A DNA stretch of 7,354 bases from JANOYY01 sp031418035 (lineage in GTDB: Bacteria > Actinomycetota > Acidimicrobiia > Acidimicrobiales > JANYDT01), in the NCBI GenBank assembly GCA_031418035.1, contig JANOWU010000165.1, forward strand, positions 1 to 7,354, read 5' to 3'. Shown here piece by piece: positions 1 through 6,542 of this stretch. The notes under the pieces were generated by a model. It did not search any database and was not told where the DNA came from. It saw only the letters and a program-made list of their open reading frames with translations. The position numbers were made by a program, and so were the translations under genes. Within the stretch, counting starts at the first letter, position 1. The number at the start of each line of letters is the position of its first letter.

Positions 1-1158
1 GGCCTCAATCGTGGTCGAAAAGGTGATAGCTACGGTCGTGCCAGGGTGCGCATCGGCGATGTGCAGGGAACCGCCGAGTCGTTGGGCCCGAGTCTCGAGG
101 CTCGTCAGGCCTCGGCCGCCGGTGCGGGCCGACCCGCTTGCCGACATACCGACACCAAAATCACGAACGAGGACCTCATAGACATCGGCACCGTTGTCGG
201 CGAATCCCAAACGCACCACCATGGTATCGGTGCCTGAGTGGCGCAGTGCGTTCGTCGTCATCTCCTGGAGCGCCCGCAGCACCTGAAGGGTTCGTTCGGC
301 ATTGATCGTCGGCGGATGGTCATCGGTCGTCCAGTCGAGACGCACACCGGCAGCTTCGCAGCGTGGAGCAATACGCGCTCGTAGTTCCGCGACGGCGAGC
401 GCAAACGATCGTTCGGAAGGGTCGAGCGAATCGACGATCAGCTTCAAGTCGTCGAGACATGCGGCCAGTCCTTGAAGGAGTCGTTCGTCGTCGATTCGCT
501 TCGCTCGGACCTGCACGACGAGCCCTAGGAGTTGGCTGCCGAGGCCATCGTGCATGTCGCTCAGGATTCGTTGACGTTCGAGCGCACGATTGGCATCGTC
601 GATCGCGGTCTGCGAGACGTGCCGGACGCTTTCGGCCCCGATCATGACGAGTGCCACGGCGATGATGCAGATGACGAAACCTGATGTGCGAAGAGCGTTC
701 GCCGACGTCTCGGAGAGGTCGTGACGCACCACCCAGTCCAATTCCCGAATGGTGAAGAACCCGACGACCTGTACCCCGGACAGGCAGATCCAGATCACGG
801 CCCAGCGGCGGCTCAACACGGCATAGGCCGTGATCGGATGGAAGAACGCCCACACGATCGCCGGTGAGGAGATTCCGCCCGTTCTATAGCAAACGAACCA
901 CCCGACCAACCAGGTGAGCAGTATGAGCGAGACCGCGACGACCTGGAGCGACACCGAGTCGGGTACGAAGAACGTCACGTATGCGATGGCGACGGCGATC
1001 AACGAAATGGCGGCTCCGGACCAGGGCGAACCGAGCACGGCAAATAGGGCCGCCAACAGCGCACCGAAAAGGAGTCCCAGCCTGGTAGCAGCGACGCCCG
1101 ATTTCGTACGACGGGGGATTTGGATTGCCGGCGGCACAGAAGTTGGGGCGGTTGTCAT
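1..1158 (-). CDS. Membrane sensor histidine kinase, HisKA_3 (NarL/LuxR-partner) type, 3' end off window
   Basis: My own reverse-strand translation gives 386 codons open to the left edge, so the C-terminus is incomplete by an unknown, probably small, amount. The N-terminal half (about residues 27-175) holds roughly six hydrophobic segments with no obvious extracellular sensor domain. It is followed by a HisKA_3 dimerisation/phosphoacceptor helix, ERQRILSDMHDGLGSQL, with the phosphorylated histidine at about residue 203. The HATPase_c domain follows: N-box EMTTNALRHSG (Asn at about 303), DFGVGM (about 333-338), the GGRGL glycine lid (about 347-351), and a typical ending in which LETRAQRLGG leads to a PGT turn. 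By family knowledge such kinases autophosphorylate and pass the phosphate to a LuxR-type response regulator, usually encoded next door, so probably just left of this window. The signal is unknown. The start is ATG 1158. GTG 1164, two codons upstream and better spaced from a GGAAG, is an alternative; an in-frame stop lies just above it. Confidence 0.9.
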   Translation of the reverse strand, partial: MTTAPTSVPPAIQIPRRTKSGVAATRLGLLFGALLAALFAVLGSPWSGAAISLIAVAIAYVTFFVPDSVSLQVVAVSLILLTWLVGWFVCYRTGGISSPAIVWAFFHPITAYAVLSRRWAVIWICLSGVQVVGFFTIRELDWVVRHDLSETSANALRTSGFVICIIAVALVMIGAESVRHVSQTAIDDANRALERQRILSDMHDGLGSQLLGLVVQVRAKRIDDERLLQGLAACLDDLKLIVDSLDPSERSFALAVAELRARIAPRCEAAGVRLDWTTDDHPPTINAERTLQVLRALQEMTTNALRHSGTDTMVVRLGFADNGADVYEVLVRDFGVGMSASGSARTGGRGLTSLETRAQRLGGSLHIADAHPGTTVAITFSTTIEA

Positions 1159-1265
1159 GGGCACACAAAGTCTTCCGCTTCAACGGCGGGTAGCGGGTCA
1201 TGGTGGAAAAGAACCGCTTACGACCCCCGGCGACAGTAGCGTTGGAGGCTGAGAAGGGACTGGCA

Positions 1266-2567
1266 ATGCGAAAAAACTTGATCAAGCAGGGCGACGAACA
1301 CCTGCGCTACGAGATCCGAGAGATCGTCGAGATCGCGAACGAGATCGTCAAAATGGGTGTCCCCATGATTTGGGAGAACATCGGTGACCCCGTCGCCAAG
1401 GGCGAGAAGATCCCGGTGTGGATGAAGGCGGTCGTGGAACAGGCCGTTACCGAAGATCGGGTCTACGCCTACTCGCCGACCAAGGGTGACGTTCTGGCTC
1501 GCCGGTTCGTGATCGAGCACTTCAGCGACTCCCGGATTTGCTCCGAGGAAGACGTCATCTTCTTCAACGGACTTGGCGATGCCATCAACAAGATTTTTTC
1601 GACGCTTCCTGCGTCCGCTCGGGTGATCGGTCCCAACCCGACCTACCCGTCTCACGCCACTGCAGAAGCGATCCACCACGGCGGGTCCCACATCACCTAT
1701 CCGCTGCAGCTGGAGAACAGCGGTCGCATCGACCTCGTTGAGCTGGAACGGCTCGTCACGTCGAACCCAGACATCGTTGGCATTTTGGTGATCAACCCAA
1801 ACAACCCGCTCGGCGTGGCAAACCCTCGTGAAGATCTCGTCGAGGTTGTGCGGATCGCTCGGGAGAACGACTGCTTCTTGCTGTTCGATGAGATTTATCA
1901 GAACCTGGTCTTTGATCCGTCGAAGATTGTTCGCCTGTCCGAGATCGTGGGCGATGTCCCCGCCATTTCGATGAAGGGTGTCAGCAAAGAGATCCCGTGG
2001 CCCGGAAGTCGGTGCGGATGGATCGAGGTCTACAACGCAGACAAAGACGAAAACTTCCGTGGGTACATTCACACGATCGTGGTCTCGAAGATGCTCGAGG
2101 TCTGCTCGACGACGCTTCCCCAGGTCGTGTTCCCCTCCATCGTCACGCACCCCGAATTTCCGGCGTTTCTCGACAGCCGCCTCAAGAAGTACAAGGCTCG
2201 CCTCGACACGGCTATGGAGATCTTTGCCGGTTGCGACGTACTTCAGCCCGTCGTCCCTGATGGTGTCTTCTATCTCACCGTGAAGATCGACACCGACACG
2301 TTCCCATTGACGAAGCAGTTGGTGTCTGCCAACGACGACGTTCGTATGTACATAGACATGTTGTCGGAAAAGAACGATCTGCGTACAGATAAGCAGTTCG
2401 CATATGAATTGCTCGGCTCCGAGGGCGTGTGTGTTGTGCCACTCTCGGGCTTCGAGAGTCCATACGACGGATTTCGTATGACCCTCCTTGAGGAAGACGC
2501 CGACCTCTTTGCCGAAACCTGTCGGCGCATTCGCCGCGGGGCCGAAGCATTCTTCCGAAGCGCATGA
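1266..2567 (+). CDS. Pyridoxal-phosphate-dependent aminotransferase, class I/II fold (fold type I)
   Basis: This is a 433-residue cytosolic PLP enzyme of the aspartate-aminotransferase superfamily. Visible landmarks are YAYSPTKG (67-74, a likely phosphate/cofactor contact), NPNNPLG (177-183, Asn180 expected near the PLP ring), DEIY (208-211, Asp for the pyridine nitrogen and Tyr for O3'), GVSKEIPWPGSRCGW with Schiff-base Lys241 and phosphate-contacting Arg249, and GFRMT with Arg404, expected to bind the substrate carboxylate. Catalytic residues are therefore intact. The N-terminal WENIGDPVAKGEKIP (36-50) and the wording around the lysine match a conserved branch of COG0436-like aminotransferases whose substrate I cannot name; Leu182 replaces the usual Thr/Ser. 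The start is ATG 1266, with AGAAGGG seven bases upstream. An ATG 66 bases earlier would add residues unlike the family. It is first in a three-gene plus-strand run and divergent from the kinase; no clear promoter is recognisable in the 107-base gap. Confidence 0.93.
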   Translation: MRKNLIKQGDEHLRYEIREIVEIANEIVKMGVPMIWENIGDPVAKGEKIPVWMKAVVEQAVTEDRVYAYSPTKGDVLARRFVIEHFSDSRICSEEDVIFFNGLGDAINKIFSTLPASARVIGPNPTYPSHATAEAIHHGGSHITYPLQLENSGRIDLVELERLVTSNPDIVGILVINPNNPLGVANPREDLVEVVRIARENDCFLLFDEIYQNLVFDPSKIVRLSEIVGDVPAISMKGVSKEIPWPGSRCGWIEVYNADKDENFRGYIHTIVVSKMLEVCSTTLPQVVFPSIVTHPEFPAFLDSRLKKYKARLDTAMEIFAGCDVLQPVVPDGVFYLTVKIDTDTFPLTKQLVSANDDVRMYIDMLSEKNDLRTDKQFAYELLGSEGVCVVPLSGFESPYDGFRMTLLEEDADLFAETCRRIRRGAEAFFRSA

Positions 2568-2589
2568 TGTCCTCGTCGAGAACTCGCTG

Positions 2590-3774
2590 ATGGTGAGCGG
2601 GACCCGGGCGTTCTCGTCGGCGTTCGGTTCCGTCGAATTGGCACGTCGTCCCGACGTCGCCGACGGTTCTTTGGTGGCGTGGGATGCTGCCGATGAGTTG
2701 CTTCTCCTCGCGTTCGACGAGGCCAGACAGAATCTTCGAGTCGAGCGACCATGCGTTCTTGTCGTAAGTGACACCTTCGGTGCGTTGTCGGTCTCGCTCG
2801 TTGCGTCGGGACTCGCAGAGGTAACGATGTGGTCTGATTCACAAGTCGCCTTTTCGGCGTTGCGCAGCAACCTCGAACGCAACGGTCAACCGGTCGATGC
2901 CGTGCGAACAGTGGGCGCAACCACAGCAGTTACCGCGGCGTTCGACGTGGTGCTGTGGCGCATTCCTCACGACCGCGCGTACCTTCGATATCAGATCGAC
3001 GTCCTAGCCCCGGCTCTGCGAGGCGCAGTAGTGATCGCCGGCGGAATGGACAAATATCTTGCCCCGGGAGTCCGCGATGAGCTCGCCCACCTCGGCGACG
3101 CGTCGATGCGGCGCGGCCAGAAGAAGGCGCATCTCTTCGACGTTCGTTGTGAGAAGGAAGACCCAGCCGTCTCGCTGCCTCGTGAGTCATTTGGTGCCGA
3201 CGTCGGGCTGGAATTGGTCGGCGCGCCGAATGTCTTCGGGGGCGCAGGGTTGGATCTTGGCGCACGGGTCATGCTCGAGGCGATCGCCTCGGAGACGCCG
3301 ACCGAAGCCGAACGAGTCGCAGATCTGGGCTGCGGAACGGGCGTGTTAGGGATTGCCCTTGCCCGTGCGTTGCCCAAAGCAACGGTGACCTTCTTCGACG
3401 AATCGTTCCTTGCGATCGAGGCGACGAGATCCAATGCGAAGGCCAATGGTGTCGAGCATGCGACATTCGTGACGACCGACGGCTTCGCCGGATACACCGG
3501 CGAAACCTTCGACCTCATCGTGTGCAATCCGCCGTTCCACCAACGTGGCGCAGTCTCCGACGCTGTCGCATTTCAACTCATGCGCCAAGCCCATCACCAC
3601 CTGGTCGCCGGAGGGGAACTGTGGGTGGTCGGCAACCGGCATCTCGGTTATCACCTCAAGATGCAGCGGCTCTTCGGGAACTGCACCCAACTCGCTGCAC
3701 ATCCCAAGTTTGTGGTCGTCGCCGGGGTACGTAAGGCGCAACGAGTACGAGCCCCGGTAAGGTTCTCGTCATGA
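2590..3774 (+). CDS. rlmG: 23S rRNA (guanine-N2)-methyltransferase, RlmG-like
   Basis: The predicted 394-residue protein has the two-domain RsmC/RlmG architecture: an N-terminal degenerate methyltransferase-like domain (about 1-200) and a C-terminal catalytic MTS domain (about 210-385). Diagnostic pieces are LVAWDAADELLL near the N-terminus, the SAM loop DLGCGTGVLGIALA (245-258), acidic FFDES (268-272), the catalytic CNPPFHQ (312-318) of N2-guanine methyltransferases, and the C-terminal NRHLGYHLKMQRLFGNC, which resembles E. coli RlmG as I remember it. E. coli RlmG methylates G1835 of 23S rRNA; the same target here is inferred. Length is close to the E. coli enzyme (about 378). The start is ATG 2590, 22 bases after the aminotransferase stop, with only a weak GAG-type ribosome site. 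A TTG at 2488 would extend it 34 residues into the upstream gene and is less likely. Its stop overlaps the next start (ATGA), so translation is probably coupled. Confidence 0.88.
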   Translation: MVSGTRAFSSAFGSVELARRPDVADGSLVAWDAADELLLLAFDEARQNLRVERPCVLVVSDTFGALSVSLVASGLAEVTMWSDSQVAFSALRSNLERNGQPVDAVRTVGATTAVTAAFDVVLWRIPHDRAYLRYQIDVLAPALRGAVVIAGGMDKYLAPGVRDELAHLGDASMRRGQKKAHLFDVRCEKEDPAVSLPRESFGADVGLELVGAPNVFGGAGLDLGARVMLEAIASETPTEAERVADLGCGTGVLGIALARALPKATVTFFDESFLAIEATRSNAKANGVEHATFVTTDGFAGYTGETFDLIVCNPPFHQRGAVSDAVAFQLMRQAHHHLVAGGELWVVGNRHLGYHLKMQRLFGNCTQLAAHPKFVVVAGVRKAQRVRAPVRFSS

Positions 3775-4421
3775 ATGCTGACGTCGAGTTCTTCTGGGAT
3801 CCCGTTTGTCCATGGGCGTGGCTCACGTCTCGTTGGGTGTGCGAGGTGGCCGAACAGCGAAACCTCACGGTTGATTGGCGTTTCATCAGCCTTCGCCTTC
3901 TGAACAAGGCGAAAGACTATGAGAAGGACTTTCCGGACGGCTACATCGCAGGCCATGGAAGCGGACTCAAACTCCTGCGCGTCGCTGCCGCGATTCGTGA
4001 GGCCGAAGGACGCGCTCCGATGGCCGACCTGTACACACAGTTCGCCGGTGACATTCACGTTCGTGGTCGGCGCGCCGAGATCGTCGACAACTACGACGCC
4101 GGATTTCCGGAGTATCTCCGGTCCGTGGGGATCGCCGAGAAGTATCTCTCGGCGGCCAACGACGACACACACGACGCTTTGCTGCAGGCCGAAACCGACG
4201 AGGCGTTGAGCCGCACCGGCAAAGACGTTGGCACGCCAATCATCAGCTTCGTGCGGTCGGGTGAGATGTATTCGTTCTTTGGTCCGGTGATAAGTCGTGT
4301 CCCACGTGGTGAGGAAGCTCTGCGCTTGTGGGACGCCGTGTGGGAGCTCGCGACCTTCCCCGGGTTGGCGGAGCTGAAGCGAACCTTGCGCGAGCGTCCC
4401 CAACTCGACACGAGTCTCTAA
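3771..4421 (+). CDS. DsbA-fold thioredoxin-like protein, Rv2466c (mycothiol-dependent) type with monothiol CPWA site
   Basis: This 216-residue protein has no signal peptide, so it is probably cytosolic. The opening strand and active-site loop, FFWDPVCPWAWLTSRW (7-22), the helical insertion, the VGTP cis-proline loop (153-156) and the FFGPVISRVPRGEEALRLWD stretch (169-188) match DsbA-family proteins related to mycobacterial Rv2466c. That enzyme is a mycothiol-dependent oxidoreductase/nitroreductase with a CPWC motif. Here the motif is Cys13-Pro-Trp-Ala16, so the resolving cysteine is absent. The only other cysteine near it is Cys24, on the following helix. A monothiol mechanism using mycothiol as the second thiol would fit but is inference; a glutathione-S-transferase-like or FrnE-like role is the alternative. 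It starts at the ATGA overlap with the RlmG-like gene, with TAAGG eight bases upstream of its ATG. It is last in the run and converges on the oxidoreductase gene. Confidence 0.85.
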   Translation: MNADVEFFWDPVCPWAWLTSRWVCEVAEQRNLTVDWRFISLRLLNKAKDYEKDFPDGYIAGHGSGLKLLRVAAAIREAEGRAPMADLYTQFAGDIHVRGRRAEIVDNYDAGFPEYLRSVGIAEKYLSAANDDTHDALLQAETDEALSRTGKDVGTPIISFVRSGEMYSFFGPVISRVPRGEEALRLWDAVWELATFPGLAELKRTLRERPQLDTSL

Positions 4422-4452
4422 CGGCGCCTGAGTACCGCCACATTCTGCGCCG

Positions 4453-4472
4453 ACGTCGTTCTCTACCGACGT
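4453..4472. terminator. Possible weak bidirectional terminator hairpin in convergent gap
   Basis: A perfect 6-bp inverted repeat (ACGTCG / CGACGT) encloses an 8-base loop in the 53-base gap between two convergent genes. No T-run follows on either side, so it does not meet the usual intrinsic-terminator pattern. The position suits transcription ending for both units, but a chance repeat in G+C-rich DNA is quite possible. Confidence 0.25.
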
Positions 4473-4474
4473 GC

Positions 4475-5485
4475 TCAGAGGTGGGGCAGCACCTTTTCGC
4501 CAAAGAGCTCGATGGAATCATGGAGCGAGGACGCGTCGATACCGCCCAGATCGAACATGAAGAGGTGGCGGTCGATTCCCAGGAGATCACGCCACGTCCC
4601 GACCCGGTCGAGGACAGCTTCGGGAGAGCCGCACAACGCCGGGCCGGCGAGCAGCGCGTCGAAGTCGAAGGCGGGCCACGCCTGGTTCTCGCCGAGGAGC
4701 GTCCCGACCCAATCCCAGTACTGCCGGTAATATGGTTCCCAGTCCGCCCGCGCCCGCTGCTCCTTGGAAGCTACGTACACATGGGAACAGGTTCCGACCC
4801 GAGCATCACTGGGTTTCCTGCCGATCGACTCCCAGTGGTCCCGATAGATCTCGACGACCGGGGCGTAGAGCTCCGGCTTTCCGAACACGCCCGGAAGCAT
4901 GAGCGAGCAGCCAAGTTCGGCGGCGAGCTCGGCTGAACCACGTGAGCCTGCTCCAATCCATATCGGAAGTTCATTCATCGGACGAGGGCGAGTCGTGTGA
5001 TCGTTGAGTGGCGGACGAAAATCACCCTGCCACGTCACCTCCTCTTCTCGAAGTAGTCGGGCCAGAAGGGCCACCGATTCGTCGAAGCGGTGTCGGGCCG
5101 TCGAAACGGGCTGTCCGAAGCCCTCATAGGTTCGGGCGAAAAGACTGCCCCGGCCGAGAACGAGTTCCACCCGACCACCACTCAGCACGTCGACCGTTGC
5201 ATAGTCCTCGGCGACCCGAACCGGATCGAGGTTGCCGGCGAGTGTCACTGACGTACTCAACTTGAGCGTGGTGGTTCTTTCGCCGATCGCCGCAAGCACC
5301 ACCGGAGGTGACGAGAGGGTGTAGTCACAGAAGTGGTGCTCGCCGAGATGAACCGACGTGAACCCCAGTTCCTCGGCCATGATCGCCTGGTTCACGAACG
5401 AACGATGCCGTGACGACTCCGTGTCGAGGGCCCTCGTAACAGGATGGGGAAGCAGGTCGCCCAAGCTCATCAAACCGACTTCCAC
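4475..5485 (-). CDS. Luciferase-like (LLM class) flavin-dependent oxidoreductase
   Basis: The 336-residue protein covers a full bacterial-luciferase-like TIM barrel (Pfam 00296 type). Typical elements are the AEELGFTSVHLGEHHF strand and loop (38-52), SSPPVVLAAIGERT (58-71), DPVRVAEDYATVDVLSGGRVELVLGRG (87-113), the IWIGAGSRGSAELAAELG flavin-phosphate region (176-192) and the late CGSPEAV (285-291). Such enzymes use reduced FMN or coenzyme F420 for oxygenation or hydride transfer. The cofactor and substrate cannot be decided by eye; actinobacteria use both. The start is GTG 5485, supported by GAGGAG five bases upstream; an ATG five codons inside would cut the first beta strand. It lies 34 bases downstream of the hydratase-family gene on the same strand, so the two are probably co-transcribed and may act on related metabolites. 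Confidence 0.92.
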   Translation of the reverse strand: MEVGLMSLGDLLPHPVTRALDTESSRHRSFVNQAIMAEELGFTSVHLGEHHFCDYTLSSPPVVLAAIGERTTTLKLSTSVTLAGNLDPVRVAEDYATVDVLSGGRVELVLGRGSLFARTYEGFGQPVSTARHRFDESVALLARLLREEEVTWQGDFRPPLNDHTTRPRPMNELPIWIGAGSRGSAELAAELGCSLMLPGVFGKPELYAPVVEIYRDHWESIGRKPSDARVGTCSHVYVASKEQRARADWEPYYRQYWDWVGTLLGENQAWPAFDFDALLAGPALCGSPEAVLDRVGTWRDLLGIDRHLFMFDLGGIDASSLHDSIELFGEKVLPHL

Positions 5486-5519
5486 AAAGTCTCCTCAGAA
5501 TGTGTCGTATGTGAACGTA

Positions 5520-6362
5520 TTACGCGAACAAGTGGTGGGGCATGTCTGTGACCGCAGACAGTTTCCAGGTCGGGTCGCGCTTTTCGAGAAACGATGCAAC
5601 GCCCTCGATCGAGTCTTGTTGCATCGCTACCCAATCGAAAAGGGGTTGCTCTCGGGCGAGCATCTCCGTGATTCCCATCGACTCCCAGATCAGGCGCTTC
5701 GAGATCGCCATGGAGACCGGAGCTCCAAAGGTGGCCATTTCGTGAGCGCGGGCCATCGCCGTTGGAAGAAGTTCTGCGCTGGTGAGCGCCGCCGAAACCA
5801 AACCCATCTTTTCCGCCTCGGCGGCCGCGACGGCGCGTCCACTCATCAGGAGATCGGCGGCATGTGCGATGCCGACCACCTTCGGCAAAATGGCGTGCGA
5901 TCCCAACTCCGACAGCATGCCTCGACGCGAGAATACGAATCCGATCTTTGCGTTGTCGGCGGCGAATCGAAGGTCACAGGCCAGGGCGTAGGTCGCACCC
6001 ACTCCCACGGCGTGGCCATTGATTGCCGCGATCACCGGCTTGGGGACGTCCCAGGGCAGGAACTTGGGTGTTCGGGCCTCGTTGTCGTCGTTGGGGCGTT
6101 CGCCGTTGTTCACGAAGGTTTCGGCACCACTGCTCAAGTCTGCCCCGGCGCAGAAGGCACGGCCGGCACCGGTGATCACGACGGCACCGACGCTGTCCGT
6201 TGCGGCGCACCATCGCAACGCTGCATCGAGGTCCCTGCTGAGCGACCCGTTCCATGCATTGAGCTGTTCGGGCCGGTTTAGGGTGACGACGGCAACCCGC
6301 CCGACCTGGGAAATGTCCACCGTCGCGAGTTCGGGCGAAGAGTCTTGAGGCTCTGTGTCCAT
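5520..6362 (-). CDS. Enoyl-CoA hydratase/isomerase (crotonase) family protein
   Basis: The 280-residue crotonase-fold protein has the first oxyanion-hole segment GRAFCAGADL (67-76), the second around NGHAVGVGATYALACDLRFA (115-134), and the C-terminal EGVASFLEKRDPTWK (253-267) common in this family. By alignment in memory, the two catalytic glutamates of classical enoyl-CoA hydratase are not at their usual places: the GGGCELA position reads GVGATYA, and the PE of the next loop reads VF (143-144). Glu152 in RRGMLSELGS sits where isomerase-like or other crotonases keep their single acid. The true reaction may therefore be isomerisation or another crotonase chemistry rather than hydration. The start is ATG 6362; GTG 6368, two codons upstream, is equally possible, and neither has a clear ribosome site. 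It is the first gene of a two-gene minus-strand unit with the luciferase-like oxidoreductase. Confidence 0.9.
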   Translation of the reverse strand: MDTEPQDSSPELATVDISQVGRVAVVTLNRPEQLNAWNGSLSRDLDAALRWCAATDSVGAVVITGAGRAFCAGADLSSGAETFVNNGERPNDDNEARTPKFLPWDVPKPVIAAINGHAVGVGATYALACDLRFAADNAKIGFVFSRRGMLSELGSHAILPKVVGIAHAADLLMSGRAVAAAEAEKMGLVSAALTSAELLPTAMARAHEMATFGAPVSMAISKRLIWESMGITEMLAREQPLFDWVAMQQDSIEGVASFLEKRDPTWKLSAVTDMPHHLFA

Positions 6363-6379
6363 GGTCACATCGTTGTGGA

Positions 6380-6414
6380 GATTCGTACCTGAAGCGAATC
6401 AGCCCGCCGAATCA
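6380..6414. repeat. Short CGAATC repeats in divergent intergenic region
   Basis: GATTCG (6380-6385) and CGAATC (6395-6400) form a 6-bp inverted repeat with a 9-base spacer. CGAATCA then recurs at 6408-6414, 13 bases after the copy at 6395-6401. The cluster lies just upstream of the hydratase-family start, where a regulator could bind, but the arms are short and chance is not excluded. Confidence 0.3.
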
Positions 6415-6426
6415 TCGAAAAGCTAC

Positions 6427-6451
6427 AAACCCGATGGAAATAGTCGGGTTT
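6427..6451. promoter_or_regulatory. 25-bp inverted repeat, candidate operator
   Basis: AAACCCGA (6427-6434) and its exact reverse complement TCGGGTTT (6444-6451) flank a 9-base A-rich centre. The repeat lies in the gap between the divergent hydratase and uroporphyrinogen methyltransferase genes, immediately before a TAATGT that could be a -10 element (6457-6462). This is the arrangement of a dimeric repressor or activator site. No T-run follows on either strand, so a terminator is less likely. Which regulator would bind is unknown. Confidence 0.45.
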
Positions 6452-6456
6452 CGAGG

Positions 6457-6462
6457 TAATGT
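6457..6462 (+). promoter_or_regulatory. Possible -10 box for the uroporphyrinogen methyltransferase gene
   Basis: TAATGT fits the TAnnnT form tolerated by actinobacterial housekeeping promoters and would give a leader of roughly 70 bases. No convincing -35 element is visible at the expected distance; the inverted repeat occupies that space. Confidence 0.25.
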
Positions 6463-6542
6463 TTGTGCGTGATTGCCCGACCTTTCCCGAAATGCGAGTC
6501 CGAAACCGTCGTGCGGCGCGTCGTGGGCGAAGGGTTTGCATC

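Noticed and set aside
320..853. Minus-strand frame of 177 codons within the kinase region
   Set aside because: It is out of frame with the kinase, which has H-, N- and G-box motifs in the other frame, and its Arg-rich translation is typical of a shadow frame.
2488..2589. TTG start that would lengthen the RlmG-like protein by 34 residues
   Set aside because: It would overlap the aminotransferase by 80 bases, and the extra residues do not resemble the family N-terminus; ATG 2590 gives the expected length.
1218..2882. Long minus-strand open frame of 554 codons antisense to the aminotransferase
   Set aside because: It spans the whole aminotransferase gene and part of the next. Its translation is low-complexity Arg/Asp/Val-rich text without motifs, as expected from the antisense frame of a G+C-rich gene.
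3651..4403. Minus-strand open frame of 250 codons opposite the DsbA-fold gene
   Set aside because: The plus strand carries a clear family match with an ATGA-coupled start; the antisense product has no recognisable fold or motif.
5358..6281. Plus-strand open frame of 307 codons opposite the crotonase and oxidoreductase genes
   Set aside because: It crosses two well-supported minus-strand genes and their gap, and its translation shows no family signal.
6459..6542. N-terminal extension of the SUMT from an upstream ATG
   Set aside because: The added 28 residues are Arg-rich and absent from the family, and the ATG overlaps the candidate -10 box. The start at 6543 has a well-spaced GAAGGG.
6369..6542. 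Cobalamin riboswitch upstream of the SUMT gene
   Set aside because: The gap is short and I see no B12-box-like conserved segment; the only structure is the simple palindrome.
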